Source of the DNA: Sulfurospirillum diekertiae
GTDB taxonomy: Bacteria; Campylobacterota; Campylobacteria; Campylobacterales; Sulfurospirillaceae
Direction: 5' to 3'
Assembly (NCBI RefSeq): GCF_011769985.2
Contig: NZ_CP039734.2
Span: 1,302,001 to 1,366,000 of the forward strand
DNA: 64,000 nucleotides
Positions within the stretch are counted from its first letter, which is position 1; each line of letters opens with the position of its first letter. The position numbers were made by a program, and so were the translations under genes. Below are positions 16,731 to 24,531 of this stretch, piece after piece. The notes below the pieces were generated by a model that was not told the DNA's origin, searched no databases, and saw only the letters and a list, made by a program, of their open reading frames with translations.

Positions 16731-18557
16731 CTATGGAAGTTTTAAGATAAACTCGGCTCCTCTTTTATTGTTTGCAACTTGAATACTCCCTTTTATATTA
16801 TTTTCCATAATGATTTTTGCTGTGTAGAGTCCAAGTCCTGTTCCATTCTTTTCAAGTTTTGTTGAAAAATAAGGCTCAAAAATTCGATGAATAATTTTGC
16901 TATCAATTCCCCCTGCATTATCGCTAATGGATATCTCATTTTTACTTGTTTTAAAATAAATCTTTCGATCTTCTTCAGGATTATCTTTGAGTGCATCTTT
17001 TGCATTCGTTAAGATGGTGATAATGACTTGTATAAGTTCATTTTTATATGTATTGATTTCAAACATTGCATCGCACTGTGTGTAAATTTGAATATGATTG
17101 CTTTCAAAGGATGTGCGCATAAAAGAGAGTGAATCATCAATGATTTCTTTACATGAAAAAGTAGATTTTTGCTTTTTCTGAGAAAAAAAGTTCATGAAAT
17201 CTTCTATGGTATTGGTCATATGACGAATCTGCAAATGCATCTCATTGAGTTTGTCTTGTAAGGTTTTTGGTGAGAGTTTATCAAGCTGGCTGTGCATGTC
17301 TATATTGACAACGATAGAGGAAAGATGACTCAGTGGTTGCCTCCATTGATGGGCAATATTGGCAATCATTTCTCCCATCGCACTAAAGCGTGAGCGTACA
17401 AGTATCTCTTTTTCAAATTGCCTTTTTTCTTCTAAGATCGAGAGTAGCTTTATATGGGTTACAATGCTTAGGCATAAAGAGCATAGTGTGCTGGTGACTT
17501 GAAGGTAATTGTTCATATTTTGTACACCATCAAAATTGAATATTCTAATAAAGGACTCCATAAATAGAGGGTAGATTAATAAAATCATCGCGATAGAATA
17601 AAGGGAAGCTTGCAGTTTGTCTTGTTTTAACATAATGAGACCAATTAAAATAAAACCTGGTAATAATATACCTGGATAAAAAATAATCAAAGATCCATTT
17701 GAAAAGATGAACTGTATAATTACCATTAGTATACAAGAGAGCATGTAAAAATTTAAAATGCTATTAATCGTGGCATGCTTATATTTGAGATCAAAAAACT
17801 CTTTGGTGAAAAGGGTAAGTGTCATCAAAATACTAAAAGGATTAGCCACTTTCATAATGTTATAGAGTATTGACTTTTCAAGGTATGGACTCAGTGCTGA
17901 GTAAAAGCTCCAGTGTAAGTTTGAGGTAATGAAGATAATGGACATTACAAACAAGACATAATAAAAGTAGCTTTTTAAGGATGTCATAAAGTACATAAAT
18001 AAACTTGCAAAAAGAATGGTAAGTAAAATACCAAATAAAAGACCATGTTTATAAACGCTCCCATAGTTACTAATTTCTGATATAAGTTGTTCAGTATTGA
18101 TGATATAAGCAGCAGAAAAATCATCCACTAATGGGTGATCATTGACTTTGATATAGATGGTACTTTCTTCATTAGGTCCTATAATGAAAGAGTAGTAAGA
18201 AATACCATTGTTTATGCCATCACTTACAGACTTAGTTTCGATGATTTTATTGTCTTTGCTATAGTAAACTTGGAGGTTGATATTCTTCCAGTAAAAAAGA
18301 AGTGTTTTATCTAGCTCTTTATTGAGTGTGTTTTTGAGAGGTATTTTTAACCAATAGTTCTTTGTAAATTGCTTTCTTAAAAAAACGGAAAGGTTATTGT
18401 TTTTGATGAAATCGCTATGCTTGAGAGCATCTTCTATAAAGATATTTTCATTTAAAAGATACGTATTTCGATGTAATAAGAGTTTCTCTTCATTTAAAGT
18501 AATTACGCCACTAAATAAAGAGAGTGTCAAAAGAAAAAAAAGAAAGAAGAACTTCAT
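16731..18557 (-). CDS. Sensor histidine kinase with 7TM-DISM input, unit 2
   Basis: I choose the ATG at 18557, which overlaps the regulator stop as ATGA and starts directly with a signal peptide; the frame is open 120 bases further upstream. The 608-residue product has a periplasmic domain, seven membrane helices (~185-385) and a kinase core with His403 (HQWRQPLSH), an N-box (LTNAKDALK), DNAGGI and GTGLGLYTAK. Layout matches the unit 1 kinase throughout, but the periplasmic domains are clearly divergent, so the two probably sense different ligands. Confidence 0.92.
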   Translation of the reverse strand: MKFFFLFFLLTLSLFSGVITLNEEKLLLHRNTYLLNENIFIEDALKHSDFIKNNNLSVFLRKQFTKNYWLKIPLKNTLNKELDKTLLFYWKNINLQVYYSKDNKIIETKSVSDGINNGISYYSFIIGPNEESTIYIKVNDHPLVDDFSAAYIINTEQLISEISNYGSVYKHGLLFGILLTILFASLFMYFMTSLKSYFYYVLFVMSIIFITSNLHWSFYSALSPYLEKSILYNIMKVANPFSILMTLTLFTKEFFDLKYKHATINSILNFYMLSCILMVIIQFIFSNGSLIIFYPGILLPGFILIGLIMLKQDKLQASLYSIAMILLIYPLFMESFIRIFNFDGVQNMNNYLQVTSTLCSLCLSIVTHIKLLSILEEKRQFEKEILVRSRFSAMGEMIANIAHQWRQPLSHLSSIVVNIDMHSQLDKLSPKTLQDKLNEMHLQIRHMTNTIEDFMNFFSQKKQKSTFSCKEIIDDSLSFMRTSFESNHIQIYTQCDAMFEINTYKNELIQVIITILTNAKDALKDNPEEDRKIYFKTSKNEISISDNAGGIDSKIIHRIFEPYFSTKLEKNGTGLGLYTAKIIMENNIKGSIQVANNKRGAEFILKLP

Positions 18558-19225
18558 TTTTGAAGAACCAGCTTGTATCCAACTTTTGGAATATTTTGAA
18601 TGCTCTCTTTGGTTAGGTGCTTTCTTAGATCTTTGACAAGGGTTCGAATAGCTGGACCACTCATCCCTTCTTCCCAAATATTATACTCAAATTCACTATA
18701 GTTGATAACTCTATTAGGATTTTTCAACATATATTCAAGAAATTGCATTTCAATATTCGTTAATCTGACTTCACTATTATTGATATACAGTGTTCGTTCA
18801 CCTACATTATAATATGCGCTCTGATTGATGTGAATTTCGCTATTTTTAGAATAACTTAATTGCTCTTCACATTTTTTAAGTGCTTTTTTCAAATCAGAAG
18901 TTTCTATTGGTTTTAAAATATAAGAGGTTAGATTTAATTCAACTGCTTTTAAAAAATATGCCGTGTCTGTATAAGCTGTAGCCATGACAATCGGGATATT
19001 TTTATTGCTTTTTCTGATTTTTTCGGCCACTTCTAAGCCATTAAGATAGGGCATCTCAATATCGAGTACCATGATATCTGGAGACTCATTTTGATACAAT
19101 TCATATGCCTTTTCCCCATCTTGTGCTAGAAGTACATCATCAAAAAGAAGAGAAAGAATTTCTCCAATATTTTTACGAATTCCTGCATCATCTTCTGCAT
19201 AAAGTACTTTATAGTTTTTAAACAT
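18554..19225 (-). CDS. OmpR-type response regulator, unit 2
   Basis: The 223-residue regulator has a receiver domain with Glu11/Asp12/Asp13, phosphoacceptor Asp55 (LDIEMPYLNG), and a C-terminal winged-helix domain with EEGMSGPAIRTLVKDLR, close to the EEGMSSAAIRSLVRDIR of the unit 1 regulator. The near-identity of these recognition-region segments suggests that both regulators may bind similar sites. It is the first gene of its minus-strand pair and is divergent from the DUF4405-like gene across 218 bases. Confidence 0.92.
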   Translation of the reverse strand: MFKNYKVLYAEDDAGIRKNIGEILSLLFDDVLLAQDGEKAYELYQNESPDIMVLDIEMPYLNGLEVAEKIRKSNKNIPIVMATAYTDTAYFLKAVELNLTSYILKPIETSDLKKALKKCEEQLSYSKNSEIHINQSAYYNVGERTLYINNSEVRLTNIEMQFLEYMLKNPNRVINYSEFEYNIWEEGMSGPAIRTLVKDLRKHLTKESIQNIPKVGYKLVLQK

Positions 19226-19443
19226 GTGTGAACCTATCCTATAGTTTATAACTATGATTCTATCAGATATTTTGTTAAAAATTAACTTAAAAGAGTAAAA
19301 ATTATCTATTTAATAGTTACCTATAAATATTCATAAAATTCAAGGTTCTCTCTTTATTGCACACAAAGTTACTACAAGTTTTATGTACTATGGAGTTTTA
19401 GTGTTGAATGTTGATTGTATTAATACAAAAATAAAGGAACGAC

Positions 19444-19779
19444 ATGTTTAGACAAGTAGTATCGTTGACGTTATTGGTTTCATTGCTGGCAGTTGGGAGC
19501 TCTGGTATTTTGATGATTATACTGAATAGTTTTGAGTTTCAGTTTCAGATGCATCCTGTTCATAAGATTTTTGGAGTCTTGATGGTTTTATCCGGTAGTC
19601 TACACCTGTATCTTAACTTCGGTTCAGTAAAAAAATACTTGAATATAAAAAAGATGGCACTTTTTACAGGAGTATTGAGCATAATAATGGTTTTACTTTA
19701 TGGTGTAGGTATTAATAAACCATTAAACATAGAAAAAATAAAGCAGATGGAAAATATTGCAAAAACATTAGAAGAGTAA
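19444..19779 (+). CDS. Small membrane protein, DUF4405-like, possible heme b carrier
   Basis: The 111-residue protein has three predicted membrane helices. Histidines at 37, 40 and 54 (HPVHK and LHLYLNF) lie at helix ends, where they could bind heme b, as proposed for DUF4405 and cytochrome b561-like families. AAAGGAACGAC precedes the ATG. It lies 270 bases before the NapG/NapH-like genes and after the two dehalogenase units. A role in electron transfer from the quinone pool to the dehalogenase is plausible from context but unproven. Confidence 0.75.
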   Translation: MFRQVVSLTLLVSLLAVGSSGILMIILNSFEFQFQMHPVHKIFGVLMVLSGSLHLYLNFGSVKKYLNIKKMALFTGVLSIIMVLLYGVGINKPLNIEKIKQMENIAKTLEE

Positions 19780-19831
19780 ACAAAATTTCCTCAGAACTGG
19801 GTTAAAACTTCTCTGAATATCTACACATAAT

Positions 19832-19862
19832 GAAGGACTTTATGATAAAAGTCCTTCTTCTA
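19832..19862 (+). terminator. Hairpin after the DUF4405-like gene
   Basis: GAAGGACTTT at 19832-19841 pairs perfectly with AAAGTCCTTC at 19848-19857 across a 6-base loop. A moderately T-rich tail follows. It probably ends the DUF4405 transcript, so the NapG/NapH-like pair would have its own promoter within the next 180 bases. Confidence 0.65.
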
Positions 19863-20048
19863 TCTTATTTGATTTTATGACTACAAAGAGATAAAACTTT
19901 ATGTTGTATTAAAAAAAAGGTAAAATTTTTTATTCATCTATTTTCTCCGCACAACTTATCTATTTTTTTTTCTTATCATTACATAGCAATAAAAATAAGT
20001 AATGATAAGAGAGTCTTAGTGCTAGGACAATCTTTAAGAGAGAAAAAG

Positions 20049-20696
20049 ATGAATTTTAATCGAAGAAAATTTTTAATTTACAGCGCAGAAGCAGGAGCGA
20101 TGTTCGGTCTTGTTGGAGCTGTTCCGTTAATGTCAGGAGAACATCACTACTTACGACCTCCAGGCGCCATTAAAGACGATACTTTTTATAAAGCATGTAT
20201 TAAATGTGGTGCTTGTGTTTCAGCATGCCCCACTAAAGCGGTGACACTTATTGATCTTTGTTGGGATGTTAAAAATATCGGCACACCTATAATTGATATC
20301 AAAAATGGTGGCTGTATTGCTTGGGGAAAAGAGTGTCTTTTATGTGTTAAAGCTTGTCCAACAGATGTTTTGAGTGTAGTTAAAGATTTAAAAGAAGAAA
20401 AGCTTGGTCTTGCCATTATAAAAGAAGAAGAGTGTGTGAATTGTATGGTTTGTTTTTTACATTGCCCCATTGAGGGAGTAGTACTCTTTCCAAATCCAGA
20501 AGTTCCTGATAAACCTTATACTAAAGAACGTGATATACCTACAAAAATAAAACTCAAAGATTCCCCGTTAAAGCCTTATATTGTTAAAGATAAATGCATT
20601 GGGTGTGGATTGTGTGCTCATTATTGTCCTCCACGGTGCATTGATATGATTCCTATAGCAGACGTAAAAAAGGTAGCAAAAAATGAATCAAATTAA
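20049..20696 (+). CDS. napG: NapG-like periplasmic ferredoxin, Tat-exported
   Basis: I take the ATG at 20049, which puts the twin-arginine motif (NRRKFLIYS) at the N-terminus; a GTG at 20019 is also in frame. The 215-residue protein has four [4Fe-4S] cysteine sets: CIKCGACVSACP, CLLCVKACP with an upstream Cys, CVNCMVCFLHCP and CIGCGLCAHYCP. That is the NapG/MauM layout. With the NapH-like membrane protein it would form a quinol dehydrogenase. Since there is no napA here and the genes follow the dehalogenase units, electron delivery towards PceA is the usual hypothesis. It overlaps the next gene by 14 bases. Confidence 0.9.
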   Translation: MNFNRRKFLIYSAEAGAMFGLVGAVPLMSGEHHYLRPPGAIKDDTFYKACIKCGACVSACPTKAVTLIDLCWDVKNIGTPIIDIKNGGCIAWGKECLLCVKACPTDVLSVVKDLKEEKLGLAIIKEEECVNCMVCFLHCPIEGVVLFPNPEVPDKPYTKERDIPTKIKLKDSPLKPYIVKDKCIGCGLCAHYCPPRCIDMIPIADVKKVAKNESN

Positions 20697-21600
20697 TAAA
20701 GTTATTAATGTAAAAAAATTACAAATCATTAGAAAAAGTGTACATAACTTTTCTATGCTAAGCATTATACTAGGTGCATTTGGCATCATAACTGTTGCCG
20801 GAACATGTTATGTAAGTATTGGTTATTTTAGGCTTATTTGTCCAGTTGGTTTTATAGAGCTCTCTCTAGCAACACACACTATTAATACAAAACTTATCGT
20901 ACCTTTTTTAACAATTTCAGTTCTTCTTTTTTTAGCGGGAAGATCGTTTTGTTCTTGGGGTTGTCCTACGTCTTATATGGGCGGAATTATACGTAAAATG
21001 ACATCTAATGAGACCTATAAAAAATACACTAAAGTAAAAAATAAAGTGCAAAAGTATGTACCGCAACCTGGTATGGATGATATCTTTGTCATGATGATAG
21101 GTACATTAATAGGAATATTTGTATTTCAGTATCCACTACCTTGCACAATTTGTCCATTAGGAATCATTTCACGGGCTCTTATTGAAACAGTCAATCATTC
21201 TACAATTACGCATTTTCACATTGCACTACGTTATGACACTTTATTGTTAATAATTCCTATCGTATCTATGTTTTTATTTGTAAGAGGTTGGTCACAAGTT
21301 TGCCCTGTCGGTTCATTGAAAGGGCTTATGTCAACGTATAACAAGACAATCGTTCCTTCAACAACAGAAGCATGTGTCAACTGTAAGTTATGTGAACAAG
21401 TATGTCCTGTTAATATTGGACATCATAGAGGGCTTCCTGATATGAGTATTTGTATCAAATGTATGCTATGTGCAGAATATTGTCCGCAACATGCCATAGA
21501 CATTGTTGCTTTATACGAGCATAAAAAAACAAAATTTAAAGAAGTAAAAGATGTGAATGTACTGAATACATCCATTGAAACAATGAATAAAACAGCTTAA
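20683..21600 (+). CDS. napH: NapH-like membrane quinol dehydrogenase with ferredoxin domain
   Basis: The 305-residue protein has four predicted membrane helices. Cytoplasmic CxxxCP motifs (CSWGCP, CPVG, CTICPLG) are those of NapH, and a C-terminal two-cluster ferredoxin domain follows (CVNCKLCEQVCP and CIKCMLCAEYCP). NapGH oxidises menaquinol in other systems. The pair is the most likely quinol-linked electron source encoded in this region for the periplasmic dehalogenase, although this has not been shown from sequence. It ends 26 bases before a TonB-receptor remnant. Confidence 0.9.
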   Translation: MNQINKVINVKKLQIIRKSVHNFSMLSIILGAFGIITVAGTCYVSIGYFRLICPVGFIELSLATHTINTKLIVPFLTISVLLFLAGRSFCSWGCPTSYMGGIIRKMTSNETYKKYTKVKNKVQKYVPQPGMDDIFVMMIGTLIGIFVFQYPLPCTICPLGIISRALIETVNHSTITHFHIALRYDTLLLIIPIVSMFLFVRGWSQVCPVGSLKGLMSTYNKTIVPSTTEACVNCKLCEQVCPVNIGHHRGLPDMSICIKCMLCAEYCPQHAIDIVALYEHKKTKFKEVKDVNVLNTSIETMNKTA

Positions 21601-21625
21601 TTAACTTTACAAAAGGGATTATAAA

Positions 21626-21787
21626 ATGGGCGTAACCAATGGTTACAAGAAAAAGTATATAAGTTTGGCGGCTATTCTCACTTGTGCCGTTAGAACAATA
21701 TTTTTTTCTGAAGAGGTTAAAGTGAATAATATTGAAACTATATCGGTTCTTTCCTTTTTGAGAAGAGATGATTATGTGTGTTATTGA
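21626..21787 (+). pseudogene. N-terminal remnant of a TonB-dependent receptor, possibly btuB
   Basis: AAAGGGATTATAAA precedes an ATG, and 53 codons follow. The product starts with a Lys-rich n-region and a hydrophobic signal segment (SLAAILTCAV), then SEEVKVNNIETISVL, which resembles the beginning of the plug domain and TonB box of outer-membrane receptors. After that the frame ends at TGA 21785-21787 and the following DNA shows no barrel. Located directly upstream of the cobamide operon, it may be the leftover of a corrinoid receptor. The spacer 21788-21900 holds a 6-pair AAAGAG/CTCTTT hairpin and nothing else evident. Confidence 0.45.
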
Positions 21788-21900
21788 AGATACTTTTAAT
21801 ATCACAAGCGCTCTATCTCACGTTGCATTAATACAATGTCTTAAATTGTTTAACTAAAGAGGTTATCTCTTTGATTAAACTCAAGAAAAAAGGATAAAGA

Positions 21901-22812
21901 ATGAATACCGCATTAATAGCTTTTTTTGCGTATATCGTCGATAAATTTGTTGGTGAATTTACAGTTATAACGCATCCAGTCATTTTTATTGGGCGTTATA
22001 TAAGTTGGTTTGAAAAAAAATTTTATAAAAATACTTTTCAACGAGGCTTAGTGCTTGCTGTGAGTACATTAGGACTTACATACGTAGCTATTTGGCTGTT
22101 AGAAACTCTTTTATCTTCTCTTCCACATGGTATTTCAATATTTATTTCAATCGTGATTGCTTCGATGTTTTTGGCGCATCATATGCTCTATCATTCTGTT
22201 TTGGACGTCATCAATTCTTCTGTTCCAAAAGAAAAAATAAAGTATTTAGTCAGTCGTGACACTGAAGATATGGATGACCACGAAATCTACAAGGCATGTA
22301 TAGAAACGTATACTGAAAATATTAATGATGGGGTTATAGCACCTTTATTTTATCTTCTTCTTTTTGGACTAAAGGGGCTTATTATTTTTAAAGCGATTAG
22401 CACATTAGACTCCATGGTGGGTTATAAAAATGAACGTTACTCTCATTTTGGAACTGCAGGAGCAAGGTTGGATGATATTGTAGGATGGATTCCTGCTCGT
22501 ATTAGTGCATTACTTATTTATTTAGCTGCTAAAGGATCGTACAGCTTTAATACGTTAAAAAAGTATGCTTCAGGGCATGAAAGTCCTAATTCAGGCTGGC
22601 CCATTGCAGCAGCTGGATTGGCATTTCATTTAAAACTTGGTGGTCCTACACGCTATTTTGGTGCAATCAAAAATAAGCCTTATCTTGGGGATGGTTCCCT
22701 TCCCTTAACACAGCAAGACGTATGTAATGTACTCACGCTGCATTCAAAGATTGACTATATTGTATTGGGAAGTATGGCAGCAATGATTACATTTCTATGG
22801 TTGATACAATGA
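21901..22812 (+). CDS. cbiB: Adenosylcobinamide-phosphate synthase (amide-linking membrane enzyme)
   Basis: The 303-residue inner-membrane protein of the CbiB/CobD family joins adenosylcobyric acid to the aminoalcohol phosphate. It shows the ETYTENINDGVIAPLFY and GAARLDD motifs and a conserved GWPIAAAGLAF region. It is the first gene of the long cobamide operon, with AAAAAGGATAAAG before the ATG. In Sulfurospirillum the linked aminoalcohol is ethanolamine phosphate, giving norcobamides, which agrees with the PLP decarboxylase encoded next. It overlaps that gene by 4 bases. Confidence 0.93.
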   Translation: MNTALIAFFAYIVDKFVGEFTVITHPVIFIGRYISWFEKKFYKNTFQRGLVLAVSTLGLTYVAIWLLETLLSSLPHGISIFISIVIASMFLAHHMLYHSVLDVINSSVPKEKIKYLVSRDTEDMDDHEIYKACIETYTENINDGVIAPLFYLLLFGLKGLIIFKAISTLDSMVGYKNERYSHFGTAGARLDDIVGWIPARISALLIYLAAKGSYSFNTLKKYASGHESPNSGWPIAAAGLAFHLKLGGPTRYFGAIKNKPYLGDGSLPLTQQDVCNVLTLHSKIDYIVLGSMAAMITFLWLIQ

Positions 22813-23975
22813 ATGCACGTAACACTCAATTTACGAAAGCGTTTCATGCGTTAAAACAGAATGCGGGAAGTCATAGTCCAAGTATGGAAGACTTGAAAAA
22901 AATGTTCCCAACATTGGAAATCAAGATCGATGCATGCTATTTGTCAAATCCTTATGCTTCTGAGCTAGTACTTGATTATATTGACCGTGAATTAATTCAA
23001 ACCAATGCCTATAAAAAGGTACTGACACACTACCCATCACAGCAACGTTCTTTGCAAAAAGTTATGGCGGAGTCTTTACATGTAAAGCCTGAAAATATAT
23101 TTATCGGGAATGGTGCCACTGAAATTATTCAGATGCTTCTACAACAAGAAGAGGTTCAAAAAGTTGCCTTAATGATTCCTACTTTTTCATCGTATTATGA
23201 GTTTGTGGGCAAAGGGTGTGAAGTTGTTTATTTTCCATTGAATGAACGTGATGATTATAGCTTTGATGCGGATAAATACTGCCAATTTATTGAAAATGAA
23301 CAACCCGATACCGTTGTGTTGATTAATCCAAATAATCCAAATGGTGCCTATCTTTCTTTAGAAAAGATGCACATTTTATTGAAACGCTTAGCCTTTGTGC
23401 CGCGCATTATTATTGATGAAAGTTTTATTCATTTTGCCTATGAAGACGAGGCATTGACATGTCTTAGCTCAACTGTTTTATTTGATATGTATCCTAATGT
23501 CATCATTGTTAAAAGTCTCTCTAAAGATTTTGGCATAGCAGGGGTTCGCCTTGGGTATGCCTTGATGGATTCACGTAAGATTGATGCACTTTTAGAGCAT
23601 GGATTTTTATGGAATATCAATGGTATTGGTGAGTATTGTCTTCGACTTTTTGTAAGGGAAGATTTTTTAAAGCGCTATGAAGAAGCTAGAAAGCAGTATA
23701 TCAAAGAGATGTGCAGATTTAAAGAAGCGCTTTTAGGGATAGAAAATGTGTATGTCTATCCTTCGATGGCTAACTTTGTGATGCTCAAACTTCCGTCTAG
23801 AATAAAAGCAAGTTTTGTGATTAGTGCACTCCTTGTTGAGTATGGAATTTATGTTCGCACCATGGCAGATAAAATTGGTGTTGAGGGCGAATGTATTCGT
23901 ATTGCAGGAAGAACGCGTGAAGAGAATAACTGCATCGTTATGGCGCTCAAAAGCATACTAAAGGATAGTAAGTGA
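22809..23975 (+). CDS. cobD: CobD-like PLP decarboxylase making ethanolamine phosphate
   Basis: I prefer the ATG at 22809, which overlaps the cbiB stop as ATGA; an ATG at 22797 would add four residues. The ~388-residue fold-type I PLP enzyme shows the substrate/phosphate loop GNGATEIIQ, the Asn-Pro-Asn-Asn-Pro-Asn-Gly segment, the Asp of IIDES, and the Schiff-base Lys in SLSKDFGIAGVRLGY. Classical CobD decarboxylates threonine phosphate. The S. multivorans homologue at this locus (SMUL_1544) is reported to act on serine phosphate, giving ethanolamine phosphate for norpseudo-B12. One TTTACATGTAAA copy lies at 23075-23086. Confidence 0.9.
   Translation: MNARNTQFTKAFHALKQNAGSHSPSMEDLKKMFPTLEIKIDACYLSNPYASELVLDYIDRELIQTNAYKKVLTHYPSQQRSLQKVMAESLHVKPENIFIGNGATEIIQMLLQQEEVQKVALMIPTFSSYYEFVGKGCEVVYFPLNERDDYSFDADKYCQFIENEQPDTVVLINPNNPNGAYLSLEKMHILLKRLAFVPRIIIDESFIHFAYEDEALTCLSSTVLFDMYPNVIIVKSLSKDFGIAGVRLGYALMDSRKIDALLEHGFLWNINGIGEYCLRLFVREDFLKRYEEARKQYIKEMCRFKEALLGIENVYVYPSMANFVMLKLPSRIKASFVISALLVEYGIYVRTMADKIGVEGECIRIAGRTREENNCIVMALKSILKDSK
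23075..23086. repeat. TTTACATGTAAA palindrome, copy 5
   Basis: Inside cobD, encoding Leu-His-Val-Lys; C/G flanks. Confidence 0.8.
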
Positions 23976-24523
23976 TTACATTTATCACCGGTGGTGGACG
24001 TAGCGGGAAAAGTCTGTTTGCAGAAGATAGGGCTAAACGCTATAAAAATAAATGCTACGTAGCAACCGCCATTGCTTTTGATGACGAAATGAAATACCGC
24101 GTTAAAAAACATTTAGAGCAGCGTGGAAGTGATTGGGTTACTATTGAACAATACGAAGGTATCGCAAAAGCTTTACATGTAAAGGCAAAAGATGCACAGG
24201 TTGTCTTGGTAGATTGTTTAACAAATTTGGTCAGCAATATGATGATTATGAACCGCGATGTGGATTGGGAAACGCTCAGTGATGAAGCAGTTTATGAAAT
24301 TGAACAAGAGATATTAGAAGAAGTGAATGCATTGGTGCTGTTTGGGCATGAGTTTGCTGGTGAAATGATTATCGTGTCCAATGAAGTAGGTATGGGACTC
24401 ATTCCTGAATATCCCTTAGGACGTCGCTTTAGAGATATTGCAGGACGAATGAATCAGCACGTAGCACGTGCAAGTGATGAAGCATACTTGGTAGTCGCAG
24501 GATTACCGATGAAATTAAAATAG
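23972..24523 (+). CDS. cobU: Adenosylcobinamide kinase / guanylyltransferase
   Basis: The 183-residue bifunctional enzyme phosphorylates adenosylcobinamide and transfers GMP. It has the P-loop TGGGRSGKS at residues ~6-14, the VDCLTNLVSN segment and the C-terminal SNEVGMGLIPEYPLGRRFRD signature. The start is a GTG overlapping the cobD stop (GTGA). Length is normal for CobU/CobP. A copy of TTTACATGTAAA at 24172-24183 encodes Leu-His-Val-Lys. Confidence 0.94.
   Translation: MITFITGGGRSGKSLFAEDRAKRYKNKCYVATAIAFDDEMKYRVKKHLEQRGSDWVTIEQYEGIAKALHVKAKDAQVVLVDCLTNLVSNMMIMNRDVDWETLSDEAVYEIEQEILEEVNALVLFGHEFAGEMIIVSNEVGMGLIPEYPLGRRFRDIAGRMNQHVARASDEAYLVVAGLPMKLK
24172..24183. repeat. TTTACATGTAAA palindrome, copy 6
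   Basis: Inside cobU, encoding Leu-His-Val-Lys; C/G flanks. Confidence 0.8.
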
Positions 24524-24531
24524 AGACACTA

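Noticed and set aside
19366-19396. Third leader element before the DUF4405-like gene
   Set aside because: The sequence AAAGTTACTACAAGTTTT is only loosely similar and no matching hairpin follows.
21632-21646. GTAACC-AAT-GGTTAC as a third copy of the rdhA leader element
   Set aside because: Only GGTTACAAGAA is shared and it lies inside the remnant coding frame; the TGTACTTGGG part and the hairpin are absent.
21536-21805. 89-residue frame on the minus strand opposite napH end and the receptor remnant
   Set aside because: No ribosome binding site and unlikely composition; explained as the complement of plus-strand coding sequence.
21601-21900. Cobalamin riboswitch in front of the cobamide operon
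   Set aside because: No B12-box-like sequence or matching fold is visible; the space is mostly the receptor-like remnant.
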